Source: Klebsiella quasipneumoniae subsp. quasipneumoniae (GTDB taxonomy: Bacteria; Pseudomonadota; Gammaproteobacteria; Enterobacterales; Enterobacteriaceae). From it: a DNA stretch of 64,000 nt. Every line of letters begins with the position of its first letter. Position 1 is the stretch's first letter. Below are positions 30,996 to 41,890 of this stretch, piece after piece. The position numbers and the translations under genes were made by a program. The stretch spans positions 2,294,001-2,358,000 of the forward strand of contig NZ_CP084876.1 in assembly GCF_020525925.1 (NCBI RefSeq), read 5' to 3'. The notes under the pieces were generated by a model. That model ran no database searches and was not told the DNA's origin. It saw only the letters and a program-made list of their open reading frames with translations.

Positions 30996-31133
30996 CTACT
31001 TTGTCTGCACCACATCCGCTGGCGGTGGCGACTGATAATTATCAATATGGTGCGCGATAACCAAAAGCAGTGCGGAAATCCCAAAAACAATCCAGCCAAT
31101 AAGTTCTACAATACGGGTAAAAACAGTCGTCAT
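30996..31133 (-). CDS. blr: Small divisome-associated membrane protein Blr
   Basis: 45 residues with one TM helix: ELIGWIVFGISALLLVIAHHIDNYQ, ending in a short Pro-rich polar tail. It matches E. coli Blr (41 residues; LTGWIVLV...SHIDNYQPP). Loss of Blr in E. coli raises beta-lactam sensitivity and it joins the cell-division machinery. It occupies the expected place between the cnu side and divergent ydgJ. ATG 31131-31133 has only a weak purine stretch upstream. Confidence 0.88.
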   Translation of the reverse strand: MTTVFTRIVELIGWIVFGISALLLVIAHHIDNYQSPPPADVVQTK

Positions 31134-31323
31134 AACACTTCAATATCCTTTGAACACAGTGGGAAATGTTACTCCAAGGTCAGCAGATCACAAGGGGTAT
31201 CTGTCTGATTTTTCACGCATGCGGTAAAACCGTAAGTGGAAAAATAATAAGTTTGAGTCGCGGTTTGTAAGAATATTCTCATTAACCAGATATTGACATC
31301 AGCTGAATAAGCGAGGCGGTAAC

Positions 31324-32364
31324 ATGAGTGATGCGATCCGGGTGGGGCTGGTGGGCTATGGCTACGCCAGCAAAACGTTTCATGCGCCGTTAATCAGCGG
31401 CACGTCGGGCCTGGCGCTGACGACGGTCTCCAGCAGCGACGCTGCCAAAGTTCATGCCGACTGGCCTGGCGTGAAGGTGGTCAGTGCGGCGAGTGAATTG
31501 CTGAACGACCCGGAGATCGATCTGGTGGTCATCGCCACGCCGAACGACACGCACTTCCCACTGGCGAAAGCGGCGCTGGAGGCCGGGAAGCACGTGGTGG
31601 TGGATAAACCCTTTACCGTGACACTGTCACAGGCTCGCGAGCTGGAGAGCCTGGCGAAGCACTGTGGTCGGGTGCTGTCGGTATTTCACAACCGGCGCTG
31701 GGACAGTGATTTCTTAACGGTCAGAACGTTGATCAACGAAGGCCAGCTGGGAGAGGTGTGTTACTTCGAATCACATTTCGACCGTTTCCGGCCGCAGGTG
31801 CGCCAGCGCTGGCGGGAGCAGGCGGGCCCCGGGAGCGGAATTTGGTATGATCTTGGACCGCATCTGCTCGACCAGGCGGTGGCGCTGTTTGGTCTGCCGG
31901 TGAGCATCACGGTCGATCTCGCTCAGCTTCGGCCCGGCGCGCAATCCACCGACTATTTTCACGCGGTGCTGGCCTATCCCCAGCGGCGGGTGGTGCTGCA
32001 CGGCACATTGCTCGCCGCCGCGGAGAGCGCGCGCTTTATCGTCCACGGCTCGCGGGCCAGCTATATCAAGTACGGTCTCGACCCGCAGGAGGAGCGGTTG
32101 AAAAATGGCGAGCGTTTGCCGCAGGAGGACTGGGGGTATGATATGCGTGACGGTACCCTCACTCGCGCTGAAGGCGACGAACGCAGCGAGGAGACGTGGC
32201 TGACGCTGCCGGGCAATTATCCCGCTTACTATGCCGCTATCCGCGATGCGCTCAACGGGGTGGGAGAAAACCCGGTCCCGGCCAGCGAGGCGATTCAGAT
32301 CATGACCCTGATTGAGCTCGGTATCGAGTCGGCCCGGCACCGCGCCACGCTCAGCCTGGTGTGA
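31324..32364 (+). CDS. ydgJ: Gfo/Idh/MocA-family oxidoreductase YdgJ
   Basis: 346 residues. Rossmann NAD(P) domain at the N-terminus (VGLVGYGYASKTFHAPLI), the EKP-like motif KHVVVDKPFT, and a C-terminal substrate domain with WYDLGPHLLDQAVALFG carrying the catalytic Asp/His. Likely a sugar or polyol dehydrogenase; the substrate is unknown. ATG 31324 has a GAGGCGG ribosome site. Confidence 0.92.
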   Translation: MSDAIRVGLVGYGYASKTFHAPLISGTSGLALTTVSSSDAAKVHADWPGVKVVSAASELLNDPEIDLVVIATPNDTHFPLAKAALEAGKHVVVDKPFTVTLSQARELESLAKHCGRVLSVFHNRRWDSDFLTVRTLINEGQLGEVCYFESHFDRFRPQVRQRWREQAGPGSGIWYDLGPHLLDQAVALFGLPVSITVDLAQLRPGAQSTDYFHAVLAYPQRRVVLHGTLLAAAESARFIVHGSRASYIKYGLDPQEERLKNGERLPQEDWGYDMRDGTLTRAEGDERSEETWLTLPGNYPAYYAAIRDALNGVGENPVPASEAIQIMTLIELGIESARHRATLSLV

Positions 32365-32370
32365 AAAATA

Positions 32371-32393
32371 GCCCGGCAGCGCGGCTGCCGGGC
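32371..32393. terminator. Terminator between ydgJ and add
   Basis: Perfect 9-bp stem GCCCGGCAG / CTGCCGGGC. The minus strand continues TATTTTT, which suits add; the ydgJ side has only a weak T content. Confidence 0.8.
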
Positions 32394-32399
32394 CGGTAA

Positions 32400-33401
32400 T
32401 CAGCCTTTGGCCACCCGCTGAATGAGCGCGGCTTTTTCCTGTTCGCTGAGAAACGCCTGAGTCAAACCGTTGATCTGCGCCTGGCGGATCTGCTCCCGGC
32501 TCAGCCCCGCCGCCGGCGCCGCCACGGTGTATTCGTGGATAATGTCGACCCCCTGGACCGCCGGATCGTCAGTGTTGAGGCTCGCCAGCACGCCGTGCTC
32601 AAGGAACTGCTTCAGCGGATGCTGGGCCAGAGAGGGCACGGTGCTGGTTTGCACGTTCGAGGTGAGGCAGGATTCAATCCCGATGCGGTGCTCGGCCAGA
32701 TAGTCCATCAGGGCGGGATCCTGTACCGCTTTTACCCCATGGCCGATGCGCTCGGCGCCCAGTTCACGGATGGCCTGCCAGATACTTTCCGGGCCGGCCG
32801 CTTCGCCAGCGTGGACGGTGATATGCCACCCGGCATCGCGAGCCTGGTTAAAATGACTGAGGAACAGCGCCCCCGGGAAGCCCAGCTCATCGCCAGCGAG
32901 GTCGAGGGCGGTGATGCCATCGCGGTGGGCGAGCAGGGCCGTCAGCTCTTCCTGGCAGGCCGCTTCGCCAAAGGTGCGGCTCAAAATGCCGATCAGGCGG
33001 GCATCGACCTGGAAATCGCGGCACCCCTCACGTACCCCGGCGATCACTGCCTCTACCACGCCGTCGACCGGCAGCTGGTGGGTCATCGCCATATAGCGGG
33101 GGGAGAAGCGCAGCTCCACGTAGTGCAGGCCATTGCGCGCCGCGTCTTCGACGTTCTCATACGCCACGCGACGGCAGGCTTCCAGCGAGGCCAGGACTTT
33201 CACCCCCCAGTCGAGCTTGGCGAGAAAACTGACCAGATCGGGCTCCAGGCTGGTGACCTGGACGTGGGGACGCAGCGTGTCAAGGGTGGTAGCGGGAAGG
33301 GTGATGTTAAACTCGCGGCCAAGATCGAGGATGGTTTGGGCCCGGATGTTACCGTCAAGGTGGCGGTGAATGTCGGTTAATGGCAATGAGGAATCAATCA
33401 T
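32400..33401 (-). CDS. add: Adenosine deaminase
   Basis: Zn-dependent amidohydrolase converting (deoxy)adenosine to (deoxy)inosine. 333 residues as in E. coli. Zn ligands are in [10 protein letters not shown] (two His), [14 protein letters not shown] and LNTDDPAV; the catalytic Glu and His lie in the HAGEAAGPE and [12 protein letters not shown] areas. It is a single gene and the upstream region is AT-rich. Confidence 0.97.
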   Translation of the reverse strand: MIDSSLPLTDIHRHLDGNIRAQTILDLGREFNITLPATTLDTLRPHVQVTSLEPDLVSFLAKLDWGVKVLASLEACRRVAYENVEDAARNGLHYVELRFSPRYMAMTHQLPVDGVVEAVIAGVREGCRDFQVDARLIGILSRTFGEAACQEELTALLAHRDGITALDLAGDELGFPGALFLSHFNQARDAGWHITVHAGEAAGPESIWQAIRELGAERIGHGVKAVQDPALMDYLAEHRIGIESCLTSNVQTSTVPSLAQHPLKQFLEHGVLASLNTDDPAVQGVDIIHEYTVAAPAAGLSREQIRQAQINGLTQAFLSEQEKAALIQRVAKG

Positions 33402-33616
33402 GGTCGCACTCTTTTTTTAGTTAAAGTGCACGTCATTATACAACAGATACCTAACGCTTTAAAACGATTGAAAAAAGGCAAAAGAAACAAACGCCTGCGC
33501 CAGGCCCGGCCGGCGCAGCAGAATGCGGCGCATAATCATTTATATTTTATTTGAATGTATTCATGTTACATATTAAATTCTGCTTACTTTATCGACGATG
33601 AGGCAGGGATGCGGAT

Positions 33617-33802
33617 GTGGAAAGCGTAATCCATAATAATATTGAGGGTTTTCTGCTGTTGTTATTAAGCATGTGGCCCATTCTGTTGGTGGTATTCGTT
33701 GGCGTCGCCATCTCCTTCTATACCATGCTGTTACGCAAAACGGCGCTGGCCTGCCTGCTGTTCGCCGTCGCCATCGGCGCCGCAGGCTGGAGCTTTGCCT
33801 GA
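33617..33802 (+). CDS. Hypothetical small inner-membrane protein
   Basis: 61 codons from GTG 33617 to TGA. Nearly all of it is two hydrophobic segments (FLLLLLSMWPILLVVFVGVAISF and ALACLLFAVAIGAAGWSF) joined by YTMLLRKT. A GGAT/CAGGG-rich stretch upstream could serve as ribosome site. I do not recognise it. It ends 9 bases before the end of the convergent gene and lies at the point where E. coli synteny breaks. Confidence 0.55.
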   Translation: MESVIHNNIEGFLLLLLSMWPILLVVFVGVAISFYTMLLRKTALACLLFAVAIGAAGWSFA

Positions 33803-33811
33803 CGCCAGGCC

Positions 33812-34180
33812 TCAGGGTTTATCCAGCAGGCTCATACTGGAGGTGGCGGCGCCATCATTCAGATTGGACGGCGAATGCCAGTCGCGGCCCGCCAGGGCGC
33901 TGTCTCCCTGACCGCTGCTGGCGACGCTGTCCTGCTGCGTCGACAGCGTTGACCCTTCAAGCGCTTCCTCTGCCCCCGACTGGTCGGGCAGAGAACTGCT
34001 GTATCCGCCATTGTTCGAATACGTATCCATACCGTTGACTTCATTCGGCACCGTGTCGGTGGTGGTCCCGTCATCGTTTATGCAAAATGAGCCGCCGATG
34101 CCGTTAGGCTGACAGTCCGCGGCGAAAGTCGGGCTGGCCAACGCGGTCAGCAGCAATAGCGGTAAGCTGATTTTCTTCAT
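33812..34180 (-). CDS. Hypothetical exported protein, Ser/Gly/Asp-rich
   Basis: 122 residues from ATG 34180, which has GGAG 6 bases upstream. Residues 1-20 are a clear signal peptide (KKISLPLLLLTALASPTFA|AD). The mature part is polar with low complexity, with one Cys pair near the start (DCQPNGIGGSFC), and lacks any fold I recognise. Probably periplasmic and partly disordered. No function can be offered. Confidence 0.65.
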   Translation of the reverse strand: MKKISLPLLLLTALASPTFAADCQPNGIGGSFCINDDGTTTDTVPNEVNGMDTYSNNGGYSSSLPDQSGAEEALEGSTLSTQQDSVASSGQGDSALAGRDWHSPSNLNDGAATSSMSLLDKP

Positions 34181-34423
34181 TTTTATCTCCATACGCAGCG
34201 TGGCCGACAGATGTTCTCAACTATAGAGGGGAGAGCGCGGCGGCAGGTAACAAAACTGTTTAATTTTGTAATAGCTGATGGTATCCGGCGCCCGTTCGCG
34301 TGGCTCGGGCGCAGCGGCTCGGCCGAATGCGGTAATCAGTTGTTAATTCAACGTAAAGGTTAATGAAAATTTAAGGGAAGGCCGCTATGTTGGCAGCATC
34401 ACACTTTCCATTAAGGATATTCC

Positions 34424-34951
34424 ATGCGCGATAAATATTCCGGCCTGCAGATTGGCATCCACTGGCTGGTCTTTTTGCTGGTGGTGGTGGCCTATGCGGC
34501 GATGGAGCTGCGCGGATTTTTCCCCCGCAGCGATCGGCCGCTGATTAATATGATTCATGTTTCCTGCGGGATCGCCATTTGCGTGCTGATGGCGGCGCGT
34601 CTGCTGGTGCGGCTGAAAACGCCGACGCCGCCGATCGTGCCGAAGCCGTCGCCAATGATGACCGGTTTTGCCCATCTCGGCCATCTGGTTATCTATCTGC
34701 TGTTTATTGCCCTGCCGCTGATCGGCATGGTGATGATGTACTGGCGCGGGAATCCCTGGTACGCCTTTGGCCTGACGATGCCGTATGCCCCGCAGAGCGA
34801 TTTTGAGCGGGTGGACACCCTGAAAGCGATCCATGAATGGTTAGCGAATGCCGGTTACTTTGTGATTGGCCTGCATGCCTTCGCCGCGCTGCTCCATCAT
34901 TACTGGTGGAAAGATAATACCCTGCTGCGAATGATGCCCCGTAAGCGCTGA
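34424..34951 (+). CDS. cybB: Cytochrome b561 (superoxide:ubiquinone oxidoreductase)
   Basis: Di-haem b inner-membrane protein of 175 residues with four TM helices. The haem ligands His13, His45, His137 and His151 are at the positions known in E. coli CybB. The E. coli protein oxidises superoxide and passes the electron to ubiquinone. In E. coli cybB lies far from add, so the gene marks the new syntenic block. Confidence 0.95.
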   Translation: MRDKYSGLQIGIHWLVFLLVVVAYAAMELRGFFPRSDRPLINMIHVSCGIAICVLMAARLLVRLKTPTPPIVPKPSPMMTGFAHLGHLVIYLLFIALPLIGMVMMYWRGNPWYAFGLTMPYAPQSDFERVDTLKAIHEWLANAGYFVIGLHAFAALLHHYWWKDNTLLRMMPRKR

Positions 34952-34972
34952 ATCATTCGCTTCAACATTCAG

Positions 34973-35000
34973 ACCCCGTCCCGCGACGGGGTTTTTTTTG
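34973..35000 (+). terminator. cybB terminator
   Basis: Stem ACCCCGTC / GACGGGGT with a four-base loop and a run of eight T. Confidence 0.92.
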
Positions 35001-35017
35001 CCTTTGCGGCTAATAAG

Positions 35018-35042
35018 ATATAGTATACCCCCCTATATGATA
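35018..35042. promoter_or_regulatory. FrmR operator
   Basis: AT-rich inverted repeat ATAGTATA / TATATGAT around a six-C tract, directly before the frmR ribosome site. This is the layout of RcnR/FrmR-type operators, so frmRA should be autorepressed and induced by formaldehyde. Confidence 0.8.
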
Positions 35043-35055
35043 CGGAGGCGTTATC

Positions 35056-35331
35056 GTGCCACATTCACCTGAAGATAAAAAACGGGCCCTCAGCCGCGTA
35101 CGCCGCATCCGCGGCCAGGTTGAAGCCCTTGAACGCGCGCTGGAGTCCGGCGAACCCTGTATGACTATCCTGCAGCAGATCGCCTCGATTCGCGGGGCGG
35201 CAAACGGTCTGATGGGCGAAATGGTGGAGATCCACCTGCAGGATGAGCTGGTCAGCGGCGACACCACCCCGGACCAGCGGGCCGCGAGAATGGCAGAGGT
35301 CGGTCATCTGCTACGATCTTATTTAAAATAA
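35056..35331 (+). CDS. frmR: Formaldehyde-sensing repressor FrmR
   Basis: 91-residue DUF156 (RcnR/CsoR fold) helical repressor. Pro2 and Cys35, the two residues that formaldehyde bridges to release DNA, are both present. It lacks the metal-ligand set of RcnR. GTG start at 35056 with GGAGG 8 bases upstream. It is 24 bases upstream of frmA. Confidence 0.95.
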   Translation: MPHSPEDKKRALSRVRRIRGQVEALERALESGEPCMTILQQIASIRGAANGLMGEMVEIHLQDELVSGDTTPDQRAARMAEVGHLLRSYLK

Positions 35332-36474
<1,143 letters not shown>

Positions 36475-36507
36475 TCGCTAACGCGCAAGGCGTTTCGTCA
36501 GCCGAAA

Positions 36508-36534
36508 AAAAGGGCCCGAATGGGCCCTTTTGCT
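36508..36534. terminator. Terminator between frmA and gcd
   Basis: Stem AAAAGGGCCC / GGGCCCTTTT with a GAAT loop, flanked by an A-run and a T-run; it can serve both convergent genes. Confidence 0.85.
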
Positions 36535-36542
36535 TAGGTCAA

Positions 36543-38915
36543 TCAATGATGGTCAGGAAGCGCGTAGGCGATAATGTAATCCCCGCGATCCGGAGACTGA
36601 CGGGCGCCGCCCGCATTGATAATGATGTACTGCTTACCGGTTTTCGGCGACACGTAGGTCATCGGGCCGGACTGACTGCCAACCGGCAGACGGGATTTCC
36701 AGATCTCCTTGCCGTTAGCGGTATCAAAGGCGCGCAGGTAGAAATCCTGGGTGCCGGCGAAGAACAGCAGCCCGGACTGCGTCGCCAGCGACGCGCCAAG
36801 GGTCGGCATACCGATCGGAATCGGCATATGCATGCGGATCCCCAGCGGCCCGGTATCCTCTACGGTGCCTACCGGCACCTGCCACACCAGTTTCCCGGTT
36901 TTCAGATCCACAGCGGACATGGTGCCGAAAGGCGGTTTCTGGCACGGAATGCCCAGCGGCGACAGGAAACGTTCGCGCATGGCGCCAAACGGCGTGCCTT
37001 CCATCGGCACGATGCCCATCTCAATGCCGCTGGCGTCTTTCGCTACCTTCTCGCGCGGCACCATATAGTTGGGGAGACCGAGACGCATATCGTTAACGAA
37101 CATCAGGCTGTTATTGGGATCCACCGAGACGCTGCCCCAGTTCATGCCGCCGAGCGAGCCCGGGAATTGCAGGGAGCGGTCTTCCCCCGGCGGGGTAAAG
37201 ACTCCCTGGTGGCGCATCTCTTTGAACTGGATACGGCACAGCAGCAGGTCGATCGGCGTCGCGCCCCACATATCGGACTCGGTCAGCGTCTGGTTGCCGA
37301 TCATCGGCATTCCCACCGAGTAAGGCTGCGTCGGCGAGTAGCGCTCGCCTTTGACGTTGCCCACCGGCACCGGTCGCTCTTCCACTTTCGCCACCGGCTC
37401 GCCGGTTTCGCGATTGAGCATAAAGATCATGCCCTGCTTGCTGGTCTGCACCAGCACCGGGGTGGTGCCGCCCTTGCCGTCAGGCAGATCGTACAGCAGC
37501 GGCTGAGACGGCAGGTCAAAGTCCCACAGGTCGTGGTGGGTGGTCTGGAAGTGCCAGCGTACCTGGCCGGTCGCGGCATCCACAGCGACGATGGAGGAGC
37601 TGTATTTGTCGTCCAGCGCGGTTCGTTCGCCGCCGAAGAAGTCTGGCGTAGCGTTGCCGGTCGGCAGATAGATCAGGTTCAGCTTCGCGTCGTAAGACAT
37701 CGCCGACCAGACGTTCGGCGTGCCGCGCGTATAGGTCTGGCCCTCCGGCGGTACGCCGGTCAGCGCCGGATTACCCGGATCCCACGCCCAGGCCAGTTTA
37801 CCGGTATGGACGTCAAACGCGCGGACCACCCCCGGCGGTTCGCCGGTAGAGTAGTTATCCGCGACGCGGCCGCCCACCACCACCACATTGCCCGCGACCA
37901 GCGGGGTGGAGGTCTGTTGATAGTAGCCCGCTTTGACTTCGCCCATTCCGACGCTGAGGTCGACAATACCGCGATCGCCGAAGCTCTCGCACAGTTTGCC
38001 GGTGTCGGCATCAATGGCGATCAGGCGGGCATCGATCGTCGGCAGGAAAAGACGACGGGAGCAGGCGGCAGGCTGGGCGCCTGACGCTGGCGTCGTCTGC
38101 GCCTGGCTATCTTCGTAATAGCCTAAGCCGCGGCAGCGCTGCCAGTTAGGCGAAGAGGACTTGGAGTCATAGCGCCATTTCTCTTTGCCGCTGTCGACAT
38201 CCAGCGCCAGCACTTTGCTGTATGGGGTACAGACGTAGAGGGTATCGCCAATCTGCAGCGGGGTATTCTGATCTTCCGCGCCGGAGCCATTGCTCTGCGG
38301 AATATCCCCAGTATGCGCCACCCAGGCTACCTGCAGCTGGTTGACGTTGTGCTTGTTGATTTGATCGAGAGCGGCGAAGCGGTCGCCGTGGGTGGTGTTG
38401 CCCCAGTGCGCCCAGTTTTTCTGCTCTTCGCCCGGCGCGACGGGTTTCACCGGTACCGCTTCCGTGGCGCTGACCAGCGGTTCGGATTTAAACATCCAGC
38501 CAAAGCTTCCCGCCAGCGCCACGGCGAGCACGGCGGCGATGGCAAAAGCCGGGCCTTTTTTCGCCGGCGGGCTGGCGAGGAAAGGCCAGACCAGGGCGGC
38601 GAGAAAGGCCAGCACGCCAAGGGCGAACAGGCGCGAGAAGAGCGGCCAGAAGTTCCAGCCAGCGTCGCCAATCGCCCAGATCACTGAGGCGATAAACGCC
38701 ACGGCGTACAGCAAAATCCCGCCGCGGCGGCGACGGAAAATTAGCACTGCCGCGATAACCATCACCACGCCCATCAGCGCAAAGTACAGCGTGCCGCCGA
38801 CGAGAGCCAGTTTTGCCCCCAGAATACCGATAGCCAGACCGATGATCAGCATCAGTCCGGCGAGAAGCCACTGCAGGATCCGGGGGAATCCGCGCGGCGC
38901 GTTGCCAGTTGTCAT
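36543..38915 (-). CDS. gcd: Membrane-bound PQQ-dependent glucose dehydrogenase
   Basis: Oxidises glucose to gluconolactone in the periplasm and feeds ubiquinone. 790 residues: five TM helices in the first about 150, then an eight-bladed PQQ beta-propeller. Visible quinoprotein motifs include NWAHWGNTTHGDRF, repeated GxxxW propeller strands (GKEKWRYDS, GKLAWAWDPG, GQVRWHFQTTHHDLWDFD) and GLLFFAGTQDFYLRAFD. Klebsiella makes its own PQQ, unlike E. coli. It starts at ATG 38915 with GGAG upstream. Confidence 0.96.
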   Translation of the reverse strand: MTTGNAPRGFPRILQWLLAGLMLIIGLAIGILGAKLALVGGTLYFALMGVVMVIAAVLIFRRRRGGILLYAVAFIASVIWAIGDAGWNFWPLFSRLFALGVLAFLAALVWPFLASPPAKKGPAFAIAAVLAVALAGSFGWMFKSEPLVSATEAVPVKPVAPGEEQKNWAHWGNTTHGDRFAALDQINKHNVNQLQVAWVAHTGDIPQSNGSGAEDQNTPLQIGDTLYVCTPYSKVLALDVDSGKEKWRYDSKSSSPNWQRCRGLGYYEDSQAQTTPASGAQPAACSRRLFLPTIDARLIAIDADTGKLCESFGDRGIVDLSVGMGEVKAGYYQQTSTPLVAGNVVVVGGRVADNYSTGEPPGVVRAFDVHTGKLAWAWDPGNPALTGVPPEGQTYTRGTPNVWSAMSYDAKLNLIYLPTGNATPDFFGGERTALDDKYSSSIVAVDAATGQVRWHFQTTHHDLWDFDLPSQPLLYDLPDGKGGTTPVLVQTSKQGMIFMLNRETGEPVAKVEERPVPVGNVKGERYSPTQPYSVGMPMIGNQTLTESDMWGATPIDLLLCRIQFKEMRHQGVFTPPGEDRSLQFPGSLGGMNWGSVSVDPNNSLMFVNDMRLGLPNYMVPREKVAKDASGIEMGIVPMEGTPFGAMRERFLSPLGIPCQKPPFGTMSAVDLKTGKLVWQVPVGTVEDTGPLGIRMHMPIPIGMPTLGASLATQSGLLFFAGTQDFYLRAFDTANGKEIWKSRLPVGSQSGPMTYVSPKTGKQYIIINAGGARQSPDRGDYIIAYALPDHH

Positions 38916-38951
38916 GAAATCTCCTTAACCACACCAGCCACCTCATTACGA

Positions 38952-39055
38952 ACCAAATGAAACAAAGTTATTTTGTTTTATTTTTGAATGAAGCGGTTTG
39001 CATCTTCATAAAGCCAAATTTATTGCCTGCTTTGATTTCATATGAACCATTTGGT
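38952..39055. promoter_or_regulatory. Upstream region of gcd with inverted ACCAAATG/CATTTGGT elements
   Basis: AT-rich DNA between gcd and the LysR gene. ACCAAATG (38952-38959) and CATTTGGT (39048-39055) are inverted copies about 90 bases apart; a local hairpin AAACAAA / TTTGTTT lies at 38960-38978. They may be regulator sites; I know no factor for them. Confidence 0.3.
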
Positions 39056-39192
39056 GAAATCGCGATATGATAGATCTGTTAAAGAAATTTGCGCAAATGT
39101 TAATAAATAATTTCGCACAAAATGATTATTTTGCTGAATGTATCTCAGTCGGCGTCGGCTCCCCGGCCGCGACGGGCCGGGGGAGCGGCGGA

Positions 39193-40116
39193 TCAGGCAG
39201 GCATTGATTTACGAATAGCGCTGAGCAGGGTGTGCGTCCCGGGGGTCAGTGTCGCATCGACGCGGGTTAAAATGCCGATGGGCTCCCCGGCGCCCTGGGT
39301 GGCAATCGGCAGGGCGGTTAGTACGCCACGGCGAAGATCGTCTTTCACCGCCCCGGAAGGGACGAACCAGACATAGTCAAAATCAACCGTTAGCTGGCGC
39401 GACAGGGAAGCGGACAGAGTCTCGATGCAGCCGGCGGGCATTTTACACCCCTGGCTCTGGAGCAGCGCTTCGGCGTTTTGCCGCGGCACGGTGCCCTTTG
39501 GCGAGACCACCACCGGCCACTCCATCACCCGACTGAGGGTCACCGTCTCCTGCAGCAGGGGATGTCCCGGACGAACCACCAGCTTAAGGGATTCCAGGAA
39601 CAGCAGTTCGTAATGCAGGCCGCTCATCAGCTCCGGATCGGACATCCGTCCGATGCCGATGTCGATCTCCCCGGACTTTAACCCGGCGAGCAGCATGGTG
39701 TTGTTCATGGTGGCGACCTGCAGCGTGATATCTTTTTGCTGCTTATGGAACTGGCCGATCACCGTCGGCAGGATCCCCAGCGCGGCGGTAGGCAGCGCGC
39801 CGATGCGTACAATATCGTTATTCAGGCCCTCTTTACGGTTCAGCGCCTGGCCCGCCGAGTTAAGGGCATCAAGCACCTTCACGGCATGAGTCAGAAACTG
39901 TTCCCCGACCAGGGTCAGCTGCGCCCCCAGCCGTCCCCGCTCAAACAGACGGGTACCGGTCAGCTGTTCAAGCTCGTTAAGCGTTTTTGAAAGTGCTGGC
40001 TGGCTCAGATTTAAAGTTTCAGCCGCGCGCCCCAACGTTCCCTGTTGAGCGACGGCCACGAAGGTGTGTAGATGGCGCAAGCGAATGCGCTGACTGAAGA
40101 GACCATTTTTTTCCAT
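39193..40116 (-). CDS. pcaQ: LysR-family regulator of protocatechuate genes, PcaQ-like
   Basis: 307 residues. N-terminal winged HTH at about 12-70 (LRHLHTFVAVAQQGTLGRAAETLNLSQPALSKTLNELEQLTGT) and a periplasmic-binding-like effector domain at about 100-300. It lies 177 bases downstream of pcaG on the same strand, the reverse of the usual divergent LysR layout. It should activate pcaHG with an aromatic-pathway inducer. The name rests on family resemblance and context. Confidence 0.85.
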   Translation of the reverse strand: MEKNGLFSQRIRLRHLHTFVAVAQQGTLGRAAETLNLSQPALSKTLNELEQLTGTRLFERGRLGAQLTLVGEQFLTHAVKVLDALNSAGQALNRKEGLNNDIVRIGALPTAALGILPTVIGQFHKQQKDITLQVATMNNTMLLAGLKSGEIDIGIGRMSDPELMSGLHYELLFLESLKLVVRPGHPLLQETVTLSRVMEWPVVVSPKGTVPRQNAEALLQSQGCKMPAGCIETLSASLSRQLTVDFDYVWFVPSGAVKDDLRRGVLTALPIATQGAGEPIGILTRVDATLTPGTHTLLSAIRKSMPA

Positions 40117-40247
40117 AGTAAGATGATGTTAAAAACACAGCGGTGAAAGAGACAAGCGGCCTTGTTTAAATTTGATAACCAGATAGCAAAATATTTTTAA
40201 CATTTGAGCTGATTACATTACAAGATCTTTCCCTATGGTTTAACACG

Positions 40248-40281
40248 CCACCGCCCCGGCTGTGCGGGGCGACGGCGGTGG
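40248..40281 (-). terminator. Hairpin after pcaG
   Basis: Stem CCACCGCC / GGCGGTGG with a nested CGCCCC / GGGGCG pairing, about 13 bases past the pcaG stop. T-run is weak, so pcaQ may receive read-through. Confidence 0.55.
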
Positions 40282-40293
40282 TCAGCATGGCCG

Positions 40294-41729
<1,436 letters not shown>

Positions 41730-41755
41730 TTAAAGTGAAATTACCGGGTGTTTTT

Positions 41756-41772
41756 CATAACCATCGGTTATG
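41756..41772. promoter_or_regulatory. PcaQ-type palindrome between pcaH and ydcJ
   Basis: CATAACC-ATC-GGTTATG, perfect 7-bp arms. It closely resembles the PcaQ motif I recall from Sinorhizobium (ATAACC-N4-GGTTAA). It lies about 105 bases upstream of pcaH and 119 bases upstream of ydcJ. Confidence 0.75.
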
Positions 41773-41890
41773 TTCTGCGCTATGCCCGTGACCGGAAGCA
41801 GGTTATCGCCATCACAGTTTGTAAATTCTTCCCCCCGCCGGGAGGCAGCTTTCCTACACTCCAGGAAGTATTCACTGGAGGTAACACATC

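Noticed and set aside
34385..35000. Search for the sRNA RydC near cybB
   Set aside because: The flanks of cybB show no sequence resembling RydC as I remember it.
36546..38084. 512-codon frame opposite gcd
   Set aside because: Antisense to a complete, motif-supported gene; His/Arg-rich composition typical of shadows.
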